Shown: piece after piece, positions 43,844-52,279 of the stretch
Layout of the letters: every line of letters starts with the position of its first letter
Numbering within the stretch: position 1 is the stretch's first letter
Origin: G963667975 sp963677395
GTDB lineage: Bacteria > Bacteroidota > Bacteroidia > Bacteroidales > G963667975
DNA length: 64,000 nucleotides
Direction: 5' to 3'
Assembly (NCBI GenBank): GCA_963677395.2
Contig: OY781965.2
Location: forward strand, 3,534,001 to 3,598,000
Program-made: the position numbers and the translations under genes
Notes under the pieces: model-generated
Seen by the model: only the letters and a program-made list of their open reading frames with translations
What the model was told of the DNA's origin: nothing
Database searches by the model: none

Positions 43844-44689
43844 ATGAAATCACTCAAAATATTATCCACACTTGCAGCATTCATTCTAATACTGAATGCA
43901 TGTACCGAACGTATTGACATAAAACTCGACGATACATATACCCGTCTGGTTGTGGAAGGTGCAATCTCAACTGATACTACCCGCCATATTGTAAAATTGA
44001 CCAAAACCAGCTCCTACTTTGCAAACGAAGAGCCTCCGGCAGTATCAGGTGCTAATGTAAAAATCAGCGACGGTACACAGGAATGGACACTTACCGAAAA
44101 TCCACAGAAACCGGGTGTTTACGAAACCTCTCCTCTGGTGTATGGAGTACCTGGTAAAACCTACACACTGACGATTCGCAACGTTGATATCGACAATAAC
44201 GGACAAACAGAAGAATATACTGCTTCATCGCTTCTTCAGCCTATCAATTCGATCGATTCTATCCGCACGGAATACCGTACCGATTACGATGCATGGGAGA
44301 TCAAACTCTACACCTATGATTCACCTATGGAAGATCATTATCTCTTCAATCTCTACAAAAACAATGTTTTGCAAACCGACACCATTACAGAACCTATGAT
44401 TGTGAACGATAAACTGTTCAATGGAAATTATACCAACGGAATCGGAGTAGCATGGTTACGTGATGAAAAAACCGGAGAAAAAGGAAATGTGGGTGATCAC
44501 GTGCTACTCGAAATATGGAGTATCACCAAAGATTACTACAACTTTATCAGTGACATTGGTCAGGAAACCAGTGGCAGTAATCCAATGTTCAGCGGACCTC
44601 CGGCCAACATACGCGGCAATGTAAACAATGGTGCTTTCGGATTTTTTGCGGCCTATTCTATATCTCGTGCCAGCGGAGTATTGAACTAG
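43844..44689 (+). CDS. DUF4249 family lipoprotein
   Basis: 281 residues with a lipobox (LKILSTLAAFILILNACTERI). The mature part is a DUF4249 sandwich: IKLDDTYTRLVVEGAISTD, HIVKLTKTSSYFANEEPPAVSGANVKISDG, PLVYGVPGKTYTLTI, and a C-terminal block (DYYNFISDIGQET, PPANIRGNVNNGAFGFFAAYS). DUF4249 proteins are outer-membrane lipoproteins that sit next to TonB receptors, like a lid or partner. The start is 6 bp after the receptor stop. A hairpin terminator lies about 100 bp downstream. Confidence 0.9.
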   Translation: MKSLKILSTLAAFILILNACTERIDIKLDDTYTRLVVEGAISTDTTRHIVKLTKTSSYFANEEPPAVSGANVKISDGTQEWTLTENPQKPGVYETSPLVYGVPGKTYTLTIRNVDIDNNGQTEEYTASSLLQPINSIDSIRTEYRTDYDAWEIKLYTYDSPMEDHYLFNLYKNNVLQTDTITEPMIVNDKLFNGNYTNGIGVAWLRDEKTGEKGNVGDHVLLEIWSITKDYYNFISDIGQETSGSNPMFSGPPANIRGNVNNGAFGFFAAYSISRASGVLN

Positions 44690-44791
44690 AAGCCAGAAAC
44701 CGTGAGAACGTGAAAAGACCGGAGATTGGCGAAATATGAAATAAATTTTACCCGAAAGGGGACTCTTTATATTTCTCATCATTACAAACCG

Positions 44792-44822
44792 AAAGGCTGC
44801 TCTATTTGAGCAGCCTTTTATA
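44792..44822 (+). terminator. Intrinsic terminator of the TonB/DUF4249 unit
   Basis: AAAGGCTGCTC and GAGCAGCCTTT (44792-44818) form a perfect 11-bp stem with a 5-nt loop and a short T run. Confidence 0.85.
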
Positions 44823-44928
44823 TTTACGTACTATTTTTATTCATTATCAGTAGCATCACCCCTGAAGCTACTTTGTAGCCGATAAGTTCTTTTTGAAATA
44901 AAATTGTCTAGATGTCACTTAATTACAA

Positions 44929-45789
44929 TTAGAAATTATAAACTTGAATTCTACCATCATCCATAAGAACAGCCTTTTGAAGTTTTATTTCTTTTATCTC
45001 TAGAGGTATATTATTAATCAAATCTGCAATTTCCTCCTCAGACATCTTTGCTCCAAAGATTATTTCTAAATAGGCTTCAGGCTGAATTACAAATATTCTG
45101 CCTTTATCTAATAATGGCTTGAAAGAAAATGTATGAGACCTATATTCGTCTTCCCATTCCCATCTCTTTAACTTAGAATAAACTTGCATTCCAATTTGAG
45201 TGTCATAATCATGAATAGGATACGGATAAATTAATGGAAGGTTGCTATAATAAATAACCTCCCCCCCTCCTGCTCTTAAATGATTAAATAATATTCTTGG
45301 ATTAAAACCTATTGCAAATCCTTTATGATTAGCAGCATACTTCCTCCACATTTCAACATTATCTTTGCGCTTTGTTAAGCTCAACACGCCTAATCGCTCA
45401 TTAAAGTAATGCTGACTCATATGAGCGTGCCTATTACGCTCATTTTCATCTTTAACCGGACTATTTTCCGAATATCCCAATGCGTATTGCCCATGTTCCC
45501 CAAAGCTTCTATCAGGGTGCTTATCTATTGAATCCTGTAAATAGAAACTATATATTTGAAAATCATTAAGTAAATCATATCTAACAGGTATCTTACAATC
45601 AAATTCATCTTCAAAATCTGAAGGCTTTGCATAATATACTTTACGTTCAGTAATTATAGTCTTATGATATATATTATTCCAATCCCGATATTTATATAAA
45701 ACTTCAGGCATTTCAATATCTTTATAATCAATATTAGAAACTTTAGCATTTTGTCTTTCCATACAGCAAATACAGGTTTCATTGAGCAC
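44929..45789 (-). CDS. DUF2971 family protein
   Basis: 286 residues if started at 45789. DUF2971 features: PEVLYKYRDW (about 28-37), KVYYAKPSDFEDEFDCKIPV, the diagnostic LGVLSLTKRKDNVEMWRKYAANHKGFAIGFN, and RWEWEDEYRSHTF. The family is widespread but unstudied, often in accessory genome parts. A -7 box (TATATTTG, minus, 45794-45801) is only 5 bp from this ATG, so translation more probably starts at the ATG at 45762 (MERQNAK) or even at 45711 (MPEVLYK). The gene is isolated and more AT-rich than its neighbours, which hints at transfer. Confidence 0.82.
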   Translation of the reverse strand: MLNETCICCMERQNAKVSNIDYKDIEMPEVLYKYRDWNNIYHKTIITERKVYYAKPSDFEDEFDCKIPVRYDLLNDFQIYSFYLQDSIDKHPDRSFGEHGQYALGYSENSPVKDENERNRHAHMSQHYFNERLGVLSLTKRKDNVEMWRKYAANHKGFAIGFNPRILFNHLRAGGGEVIYYSNLPLIYPYPIHDYDTQIGMQVYSKLKRWEWEDEYRSHTFSFKPLLDKGRIFVIQPEAYLEIIFGAKMSEEEIADLINNIPLEIKEIKLQKAVLMDDGRIQVYNF

Positions 45790-45793
45790 TAAC

Positions 45794-45801
45794 CAAATAT
45801 A
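45794..45801 (-). promoter_or_regulatory. -7 box before the DUF2971 gene
   Basis: TATATTTG on the minus strand matches the consensus but is so close to the first ATG that the start codon would precede the transcript, favouring a downstream ATG. Confidence 0.4.
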
Positions 45802-45869
45802 TGTAATTTAGCAATATAAGCCCTATAAACAACGCTCAAAAAGAGCGCACCTTCTACCCTGTACCCTTC

Positions 45870-46211
45870 TCATCCTCCGGCTTTCTTTGCTTTTTTGTAG
45901 CCCATTTGAGCCAGTAGCACCATCACCCGTTCACGAAAATCGCCCTGAATAATGATTTCGCCATCCTTGGCGCTGCCACCCGTTCCGCATTTGCTTTTAA
46001 GGGTTTTACCCAGTGTTTCCAGATCGCTTTCGCTACCGATAAATCCCGTGATAAGCGTAACTACCTTGCCTCCGCGATGTTTTTTATCGAGCCAAACCCG
46101 CAGATCCTGTTGCTCGGGAGCCAGTGTTTCCTCCTCTTCGGATGAGTTATATTGATAGTTGAAGTCCGGATTGGTTGAATATACAATCCCATCTGCTTTT
46201 TTCTTTGCCAT
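45870..46211 (-). CDS. SUI1/YciH-type translation initiation factor
   Basis: 113 residues. After a flexible N-terminal third (YSTNPDFNYQYNSSEEEE), the SUI1/eIF1 fold follows: RVWLDKKHRGGKVVTLITGFIG, LKSKCGTGGSAKDGEIIIQG, and DFRERVMVLLAQMGYKKAK. In E. coli YciH is a non-essential eIF1-like factor thought to affect start-codon fidelity; the Bacteroidota version is similar in size. It lies 25 bp upstream of no partner on its strand that suggests co-function; the lipid-kinase gene precedes it by 25 bp. Confidence 0.9.
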   Translation of the reverse strand: MAKKKADGIVYSTNPDFNYQYNSSEEEETLAPEQQDLRVWLDKKHRGGKVVTLITGFIGSESDLETLGKTLKSKCGTGGSAKDGEIIIQGDFRERVMVLLAQMGYKKAKKAGG

Positions 46212-46236
46212 CTCTCTGTTCTGTTATTCTAAAAAA

Positions 46237-47109
46237 TCAGGGAACCAATAAATTTAACGACTGTGGAACAATGTTCACTTTCAGATTTTTCTTCAGCTTC
46301 ACGGCTTCACCGTCGATATTCACTACCTTGTTTCGTTTGCGAAGAATATAAATCTCTTTCCCCTGAATAATTTCTACATACTTCGATTTATCAATACGGT
46401 TCTGAAGCAAATAAGGCCCCAGCATAAATGCCTTATACCAGGCCACTTTACGTACAATGCAAATATCAATCAAGCCATCATAAATGCTTGCATCTGGGGC
46501 AATTGTAGTATTATATCCAAACTGGTTTGAGTTAGCCATACTTACAAATAAAGCTCGTCTGCTGTAATTAATACCATCAATAATTAACCGGTATTTCTTG
46601 GGTTTATACTGAATGTACTCTTTTAAAACAATGTGCAGATACGACCAAAATCCACGAAAAGGAAATTCGGAAAAACGTTTGGCTACCAAAGCATCAAAGC
46701 CTACTCCGGCAATACTTACAAAAGGAGTTTCATTAATCATAACGGTATCAATCCGTTTTACATTTCCTTTGTGAATAATTTCAAGAGCTTTTTTCACGTT
46801 TTTTGAAATTTTCAGAAAGGTAGCCAGTCCATTTCCAGATCCAGCCGGAATAATTCCCAGCACGACATCCGTACCAATTAAAGGTTGCGAAACTTCATTG
46901 ATAGAACCATCACCACCCACTGCCACAATAATATCAGCACCATTTTTCAGTGCTTTTTCCGACAATTCAGGAGCATGACCCGCACGCTGAGTATAGAAAA
47001 TTTCGATATCAAATTCATTTCGGGCATCCCAGCGTCCAATCGCTTTCTCAACTTTTTTCTTCTGGCCGATCCCTGAAATAGGATTAATGATGAATACGAT
47101 CTTTTTCAA
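46237..47109 (-). CDS. Diacylglycerol-kinase-like lipid kinase (YegS/BmrU family)
   Basis: 290 residues: start IVFIINPISGIGQKKKVE, nucleotide motif VAVGGDGSINEVSQPL (about 62-77), GIIPAGSGNGLATFLKI, and SIAGVGFDALVAKRF with a C-terminal all-beta domain (RNKVVNIDGEAVKLKKNLKV). These kinases phosphorylate diacylglycerol or related lipids at the cytoplasmic membrane. It lies 11 bp after a sulfatase-type LTA-synthase-like gene on the same strand; in organisms that make glycerol-phosphate polymers the synthase releases DAG, which such a kinase recycles, so the pair is suggestive. Confidence 0.9.
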   Translation of the reverse strand: MKKIVFIINPISGIGQKKKVEKAIGRWDARNEFDIEIFYTQRAGHAPELSEKALKNGADIIVAVGGDGSINEVSQPLIGTDVVLGIIPAGSGNGLATFLKISKNVKKALEIIHKGNVKRIDTVMINETPFVSIAGVGFDALVAKRFSEFPFRGFWSYLHIVLKEYIQYKPKKYRLIIDGINYSRRALFVSMANSNQFGYNTTIAPDASIYDGLIDICIVRKVAWYKAFMLGPYLLQNRIDKSKYVEIIQGKEIYILRKRNKVVNIDGEAVKLKKNLKVNIVPQSLNLLVP

Positions 47110-47120
47110 ACTTCAAGGAG

Positions 47121-49043
47121 TTAATAGGTGAGACGATTGTGAATAATTCTGTTGTTAAACTGCTGAATATAAGCCCGTAAATAACGCTCCATTTCTTTCT
47201 GAATAGCAGAATTGCGGGGCAAAATATCGCGTTTCATCAAAGAATCCGTTTCCAGATTGAATAACGACAAACTTTCTTCACCATCAAATTTGAGTACAAA
47301 TTTATTCTTTTGCATCTGATATTCATCATTCAGATAAGATATATGAACTCTGTTAACAGTGCTATCGAATAAATTATTTCCAAACGAGATAAAAGGCTGC
47401 CTATATCCACACAGCTGTGCCACCGTAGGCAAGATGTCGATATGCTGGGCTATTTTGGCATTTACGCCTTTATATGTGCCTTTCGGCGAAAAGAATATAA
47501 TTGGCACAGCATACATTCCCGTTGACGATTGGTAATATCTATGGCTTGCCTGTGCAGTATGATCGGCAGTGATAATAAACAATGTATTATTATACCAGGG
47601 CATGTGCTTTGCAGTTTTAAAAAACTGACGTAAAGCCTCATCGGCATACATTACTGTTTCATGAATACGTTGTGTTCCTTTCTTGAATTTACCCTTGTAT
47701 TTATCAGGCACCTTATACGGATGATGTGATGAAAGCGTAAACACCGAACTTGCAAACGGTTGCGGGAATGTATTCATCTTTCGGGCAAAGTATTGCAGAA
47801 ATGGCTCATCCCATATTCCCCAGCTTCCATCATACTCCTTTTCATTATTATATTGCTTACGTCCATAATAATGGTCAAACCCGGCGACTTTCACAAAGGA
47901 TTCAAACCCCATGGTTCCATTGGTTCCACCATGAAAGAAAGAGGTATTGTATCCCTGTTTTTTCAGGATTGCGCCCAGGCTTTCCAGTTTATTTCCAGAA
48001 TAAGGAGAAGTGATATATGCTTCATTCATCATCGATGGTATGCCGGACAAAATTGCAGGAATCGCTTCAATAGAACGTTTTCCGTTCGCATACGCCCGTG
48101 TAAAAACAAGCGACTGACTCATCAACGAATCTAAAAATGGAGTATATCCTTTGTACTTACCTTTGTCAAGAGTTGGATTCAGATACGCTGAATACTCTTT
48201 CGAGAAGCTTTCCAAAATGATAATCACTATATTGGGTCTGGTTGTATCATTTGTATTCGGAATGTACGTATGTACCGGATTGTAAATTCTCACCAATTCC
48301 TGTTCTGTAAAATCTTTTCGTTCTTTCAAACCCTGAACCCCGAGAGTTTTAAGAATCGTAAATGGAGTATTAAGAATCAGCGCAACATTTTTGGGTTCAA
48401 CATACTGTCCGGCATTTATCTGATCAACCGGGCGCAATTGTAAGCCACCGCGTACCCCTATAATCCAGATTGCAAACAAAATAAAACCCAGAAGCAGTCG
48501 CCCCGAGATGTTCTCTCTTGATTGAAATCGTTTTTTAAGATAACGAATTCCTTTGATATCCACAAAGCAAAATGCCGCATATACTACAATCCAGATCAGA
48601 AAAATATGCCAATAGTCGCGTACAAATAAAGGAAGAAGCGTTCCATAATCATCCCCTGCACCCAGATAATTGAAAATATCACCGGTAGTACGTTTAAAAG
48701 TATATCTGAAATAGATAGAATCTGCCAGATTTGCACCCAGAGCCAAAAATGAAAGGAGAAAATAAAGTCCGCGCGTGATATAATTTACATATTTTTCAAT
48801 ATTCGGAAACGAAATCAGCTCAAGTACAATAACCGGAATCATCAGCATCAACACCGTTGAAATACCAAACACTGTATTTCCCCATATTATTCCCAGCATT
48901 TCCGAAAAACTGACTGCTGTAAAATAATCGGTATTGCTGTAATAAAAAATCAATTGACTCAGGTTAAGAACAATAAATAAAAGCAGTGCCCTGAAAAGAA
49001 AACGGGTAAAAAGTAATTTATTGAGATTCGGGATTAATTTCAT
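47121..49043 (-). CDS. LTA-synthase-family membrane sulfatase
   Basis: 640 residues: five membrane helices in the first ~220 residues (FLFRALLLFIVLNLSQLIFY; TVLMLMIPVIVLELISF; GLYFLLSFLALGANLAD; HIFLIWIVVYAAFCFV; LLGFILFAIWIIGVRGG), then an alkaline-phosphatase/sulfatase domain (NIVIILESFSKEYSAYLNP, ARNGKRS-like nucleophile loop in ANGKRSIEAIPAILSGIPS, FHGGTNGTMGF, FTLSSHHPYKVPDKYKG, LFIITADHTAQASHRY). The active site would face the periplasm. Substrate unknown: LTA is not expected in Gram-negative Bacteroidota, so a phosphoethanolamine or glycerol-phosphate transferase is more likely. A -7 box (TAACTTTG, minus, 49048-49055) is just before the ATG, implying a very short leader. Confidence 0.85.
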   Translation of the reverse strand: MKLIPNLNKLLFTRFLFRALLLFIVLNLSQLIFYYSNTDYFTAVSFSEMLGIIWGNTVFGISTVLMLMIPVIVLELISFPNIEKYVNYITRGLYFLLSFLALGANLADSIYFRYTFKRTTGDIFNYLGAGDDYGTLLPLFVRDYWHIFLIWIVVYAAFCFVDIKGIRYLKKRFQSRENISGRLLLGFILFAIWIIGVRGGLQLRPVDQINAGQYVEPKNVALILNTPFTILKTLGVQGLKERKDFTEQELVRIYNPVHTYIPNTNDTTRPNIVIIILESFSKEYSAYLNPTLDKGKYKGYTPFLDSLMSQSLVFTRAYANGKRSIEAIPAILSGIPSMMNEAYITSPYSGNKLESLGAILKKQGYNTSFFHGGTNGTMGFESFVKVAGFDHYYGRKQYNNEKEYDGSWGIWDEPFLQYFARKMNTFPQPFASSVFTLSSHHPYKVPDKYKGKFKKGTQRIHETVMYADEALRQFFKTAKHMPWYNNTLFIITADHTAQASHRYYQSSTGMYAVPIIFFSPKGTYKGVNAKIAQHIDILPTVAQLCGYRQPFISFGNNLFDSTVNRVHISYLNDEYQMQKNKFVLKFDGEESLSLFNLETDSLMKRDILPRNSAIQKEMERYLRAYIQQFNNRIIHNRLTY

Positions 49044-49229
49044 GCAACAAAGTTAAAACAATGAGTTGGATGAAAAAACCCGATTTTGGGCAAAATCGGT
49101 ATATTTTGGAGCATTAATCTTTCGGGTGTTGAAAAAAAAATGTTGACAACCCTTTCTTACACACAAATAAACACCTATATATCAATTTATTACAATAAAT
49201 TCATGAATGTTAAAATTTCTTAAAAGAAT

Positions 49230-49262
49230 TTTGCACTCTCAATAATTTTATGTGTATCTTTG
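49230..49262 (+). promoter_or_regulatory. Strong Bacteroidota promoter of the small lipoprotein gene
   Basis: TTTG at 49230-49233 and TATCTTTG at 49255-49262, 21 bp apart, match both the -33 and -7 elements of the Bacteroidota consensus. The leader is about 30 nt. Confidence 0.7.
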
Positions 49263-49298
49263 TCACCAGATTAATTAACCAATTTTAAATTTACGAAA

Positions 49299-49490
49299 AT
49301 GAAAAAGTTATTCTTATTGGCTATCGCTGGCATGTTTGCTTTCGCAGCTTGCAACAACAAAACTGAAGAAGCTACTGAAAACGTTGATACAACTGCTCAA
49401 GTTGAAGAAACTGTTGTTCAAGAACAACCAGCTACTGATTCTACTGCTACTGTTGACACAACTGCTGCTGCAGCTCCAGCTACAAAGTAA
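49299..49490 (+). CDS. Small Thr/Ala/Glu-rich lipoprotein
   Basis: 63 residues: lipobox MKKLFLLAIAGMFAFAACNN, then a low-complexity acidic tail of Thr, Glu, Val and Ala (TEEATENVDTTAQVEETVV), with no folded domain. Similar tiny lipoproteins are common in Bacteroidota and usually abundant. The signs here fit high expression: an almost perfect promoter, an A-rich leader, repeated preferred codons (gctact, gttgaa, caa) and a strong terminator 20 bp after the stop. It may serve as a periplasmic spacer or surface lipoprotein; function unknown. Confidence 0.85.
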   Translation: MKKLFLLAIAGMFAFAACNNKTEEATENVDTTAQVEETVVQEQPATDSTATVDTTAAAAPATK

Positions 49491-49512
49491 GAATCTAATC
49501 AGAAATGATTGA

Positions 49513-49547
49513 AAAAATAGGCTATCCTTAAAGGGCAGCCTATTTTT
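49513..49547 (+). terminator. Terminator of the small lipoprotein gene
   Basis: AAAATAGGCT and AGCCTATTTT arms, with CC/GG extending the stem past one mismatch, followed by a T run. It is 20 bp after the stop. Confidence 0.8.
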
Positions 49548-49754
49548 GTTTTGTATTTTCCCTTATTACTTCATAAGGGAAGTTATTCTATAATGAATTA
49601 TAAATTAATCCGAAGTTGTATGTATAATGTCGATTATTGAAATATCAACGTCTGAATACGATTGACCGCATTGAAAGCGATTTGTCAATCATTAAATTCA
49701 TCACTTAATCCGAACATTTCAATTTCTGGTATCAAATGAAGGTTAAGTTTTCCC

Positions 49755-50492
49755 TCATATATCCATAAGTTCATCTGTCATCTCCATATTATGGAAAACA
49801 TTCTGAACATCATCGTCATCTTCAAATAAATCAATAAGTTTCAGTACCTTTTTAGCATTTTCTATATTGAGTGTTTCTGTTGTCTTGGGAATTCGTTGTA
49901 ACTCGGCTCTCTCCGGTTCTATCTTTAGTTCTTCCAGTTTTTTCATCATCGAACCAAAGTCTTCCATTGCAGTAGTTATGGTGATATAACCTTCTTCCTG
50001 AACAATATCTTCAGCACCTGATTCAATTAAATCAAGCTCAAGTTCATCCAGATTCAGCACACCTTGCGGTATAGAAAACACTCCCTTACGGTCGAACTGA
50101 AAACTCACAGATCCATTTACGCCCAGGCTTCCATTGTATTTATTAAAATAAGAACGAACATTTGCAATAGTTCTTGATGTGTTATCAGTCAAGCATTCTA
50201 CAATCAATGCAACACCATGGGGTGCATAGCCTTCGTAAACAAATTCAACCAAAGCAGCGGCATCTTTATCCCCAGCTTTATTGATGGCTCGGACAATATT
50301 GTCTTTCGGCATATTTGCCCCCTTCGCATTCGAAATTGCCAATCGAAGTCGTGGATTTCCATCAGGATCTGAGCCGCTTTCTTTTACAGCAACCGTGATT
50401 TCCTTAATAATTCTCGAAAAAATCTTCGAGCGTTTTGCATCAAGTGCTCCTTTCTTGCGCTTGATAGTTGACCATTTATTGTGACCTGACAT
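49755..50492 (-). CDS. YebC/PmpR-family regulator
   Basis: 245 residues with the standard start MSGHNKWSTIKRKKGALDAK, KIFSRIIKEITVAVKESGSD, NPRLRLAISNAKGANMPKDN and a C-terminal three-domain layout typical of YebC (VALIVECLTDNTSRTIANVR, VSFQFDRKGVF, LFEDDDDVQNVFHNMEM). YebC proteins were described as DNA-binding regulators; the YebC2 branch also assists ribosomes at proline-rich stretches. This reading cannot decide between them. It is a lone gene on the minus strand with no obvious partner. Confidence 0.93.
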   Translation of the reverse strand: MSGHNKWSTIKRKKGALDAKRSKIFSRIIKEITVAVKESGSDPDGNPRLRLAISNAKGANMPKDNIVRAINKAGDKDAAALVEFVYEGYAPHGVALIVECLTDNTSRTIANVRSYFNKYNGSLGVNGSVSFQFDRKGVFSIPQGVLNLDELELDLIESGAEDIVQEEGYITITTAMEDFGSMMKKLEELKIEPERAELQRIPKTTETLNIENAKKVLKLIDLFEDDDDVQNVFHNMEMTDELMDI

Positions 50493-50560
50493 ATATTATA
50501 AAAGTGTTTATTGTAAAAAGGAGTGTAAAAATAATATATCTGTATAGATTCTCCAAAAAA

Positions 50561-50585
50561 GAAAGGCCGGAAAACCCGACCTTTC
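50561..50585 (-). terminator. Terminator of the GIN-domain gene
   Basis: GAAAGG-C-CGG and CCG-A-CCTTTC form a stem with one mismatch and a 5-nt loop; the minus strand continues with TTTTTTGG. It lies 30 bp after the stop at 50615. Confidence 0.75.
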
Positions 50586-50614
50586 ATAATACAAACCATA
50601 TATGTAATTAATTT

Positions 50615-52129
50615 TTAAAAGTTCACCAGCGTTAAACCAATCGTGTATGGGTGTAATACAGGACCTTCACCATCTTTAAACATTGTTGTTATTGAGTAGT
50701 TTGCGAAGAGATTGATCATTCCCCAACCAATTCTGATTTCAGCATCTACCTTGAACGGATTCAAATGAAAGTCATCATAAATTTTCGGTTTTGAGCGATC
50801 ACCATCCTGAAAATGAACCTGTTTTGAATGAGCGCCAAGACGCAATCCCAATACGGCTCCGGCTGATACATAAAACTGATTTTTGTGATTTAATTTGCTT
50901 GTTTGATATTCAAAAAACACGGGGAGACGAAGCCAGCTAGCAGTTAATTTACTCTTTATATAACTGTCAATTGATTTGTCATGATATCCGTAAATTTGAG
51001 CAGAATCAGGAGAAAGCACAACATCATTGTCAAATCGCCAGTTATTCCATTGTAATCCAAGCCCTGACACAACACCAAACCTGTTCTTAAAGATATTTGC
51101 ACCTATTTCAACAAAGTTGATGTTTACATTGAGTGATTTCACGTAGTTGAGTTCCAAGAAGCTATATTCCTTTGGAATACTGAGCGACATATCTTCGCTG
51201 AAATAACCATTGAAACCCATTTCAAAACCGGCCCAATGAGGACGAAATTTATCAGCTTTTTTTGTTTTCGTTACATTTACGCCGTTTTCGTTAAAGGTAT
51301 ATTCTTTGTCCCCAATATTGATTTTTGCTTCATCCGTTTTTTCGTTCACTTTTATTTTAACACCGGGAATATTTACTACAACAGTATCTCCATTTTCAGA
51401 AGTACGCACCATTGTTTGGCCATTTGTATCACTTTCATTTTCATCATCATACCCATCTAACTTAAATGTATTTCGTGTTATTACATTTCTTCCGGCAGGT
51501 TCTTTTACATACGATAGCTTACTAATTCCATTTACGGTTCCATACAAATCCTGAATAGCATTTACATTGGCTTTGGAAACGCCGTTTAACTCTATTCTTA
51601 CCTTATTCACATTAAACTCGCCTGCAGAAAGTTTAGCGGCTCCATTTGTTATTGCACTCATTTGATTTGCATTACCTTTTAAATTGAGCTTAGCAGCACC
51701 ATTGACATCTGCAATCAATTTGGAAACTTCGAATTCTAATTCAGCTTTTGAAGCACCATTCATATTGATTGTCAATGTATCCGCTTTTATGGCAGTTTTA
51801 GAGATCAACTTTGAAACCCCATTTATCTCTATTTTACTTAAAGTCGTTGTATAAATAGTGATTATCAAATCCTTACTATTTGACACACCATTACTTTTAA
51901 CAGATAAAACTCCATTTGAAACTGAAAAGTCAATATTCCGAACATCTTCAGGATCTCCTTCAACAATAATTTTCTGTTCACCCTGTGCAAGGTAAACGGT
52001 TAAAGGGTCATTTAAATCGATGGAGTGAAATTTGTCAACTTTAAACTCACGGGCTCCCTGAGAGAAAACATTGAACGACTGAAGTGCCAATGTAATCATC
52101 GCTACAAATACAAGGATGTAATTTTTCAT
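50615..52129 (-). CDS. GIN-domain (DUF2807) protein with a C-terminal outer-membrane barrel
   Basis: 504 residues: signal peptide (MKNYILVFVAMITLALQSF, cleavage after FSQ), a GIN/DUF2807 beta-helix over about 30-215 with the usual runs of short repeats (ANINGVSKLISKT-like: KIEINGVSKLISKTAIKADT, LTINMNGASKAELEFEVSKL, LNLKGNANQMSAITNGAAKL), a linker rich in charged residues, and a barrel from about 290 (GFEMGFNGYFSEDMSLSI, GVVSGLGLQWNNWRF, LPVFFEYQTSKL, FYVSAGAVLGLRLGAHS) ending TIGLTLVNF. GIN proteins are proposed auto-transporter adhesins; the barrel here would anchor it. Function not tested. Confidence 0.82.
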   Translation of the reverse strand: MKNYILVFVAMITLALQSFNVFSQGAREFKVDKFHSIDLNDPLTVYLAQGEQKIIVEGDPEDVRNIDFSVSNGVLSVKSNGVSNSKDLIITIYTTTLSKIEINGVSKLISKTAIKADTLTINMNGASKAELEFEVSKLIADVNGAAKLNLKGNANQMSAITNGAAKLSAGEFNVNKVRIELNGVSKANVNAIQDLYGTVNGISKLSYVKEPAGRNVITRNTFKLDGYDDENESDTNGQTMVRTSENGDTVVVNIPGVKIKVNEKTDEAKINIGDKEYTFNENGVNVTKTKKADKFRPHWAGFEMGFNGYFSEDMSLSIPKEYSFLELNYVKSLNVNINFVEIGANIFKNRFGVVSGLGLQWNNWRFDNDVVLSPDSAQIYGYHDKSIDSYIKSKLTASWLRLPVFFEYQTSKLNHKNQFYVSAGAVLGLRLGAHSKQVHFQDGDRSKPKIYDDFHLNPFKVDAEIRIGWGMINLFANYSITTMFKDGEGPVLHPYTIGLTLVNF

Positions 52130-52279
52130 AACAATTTATTTTTGGGTTATTTTTAGTTGCTTTTGGAGATATGACGGAGAGTCATTTCAATTTGTTACAG
52201 CAGGAATAAAAAAAGTTCATACTTACTACTTTTATTAGCGATTTTATATCTTTACACTCTTACTATCATGGTTATTCTC

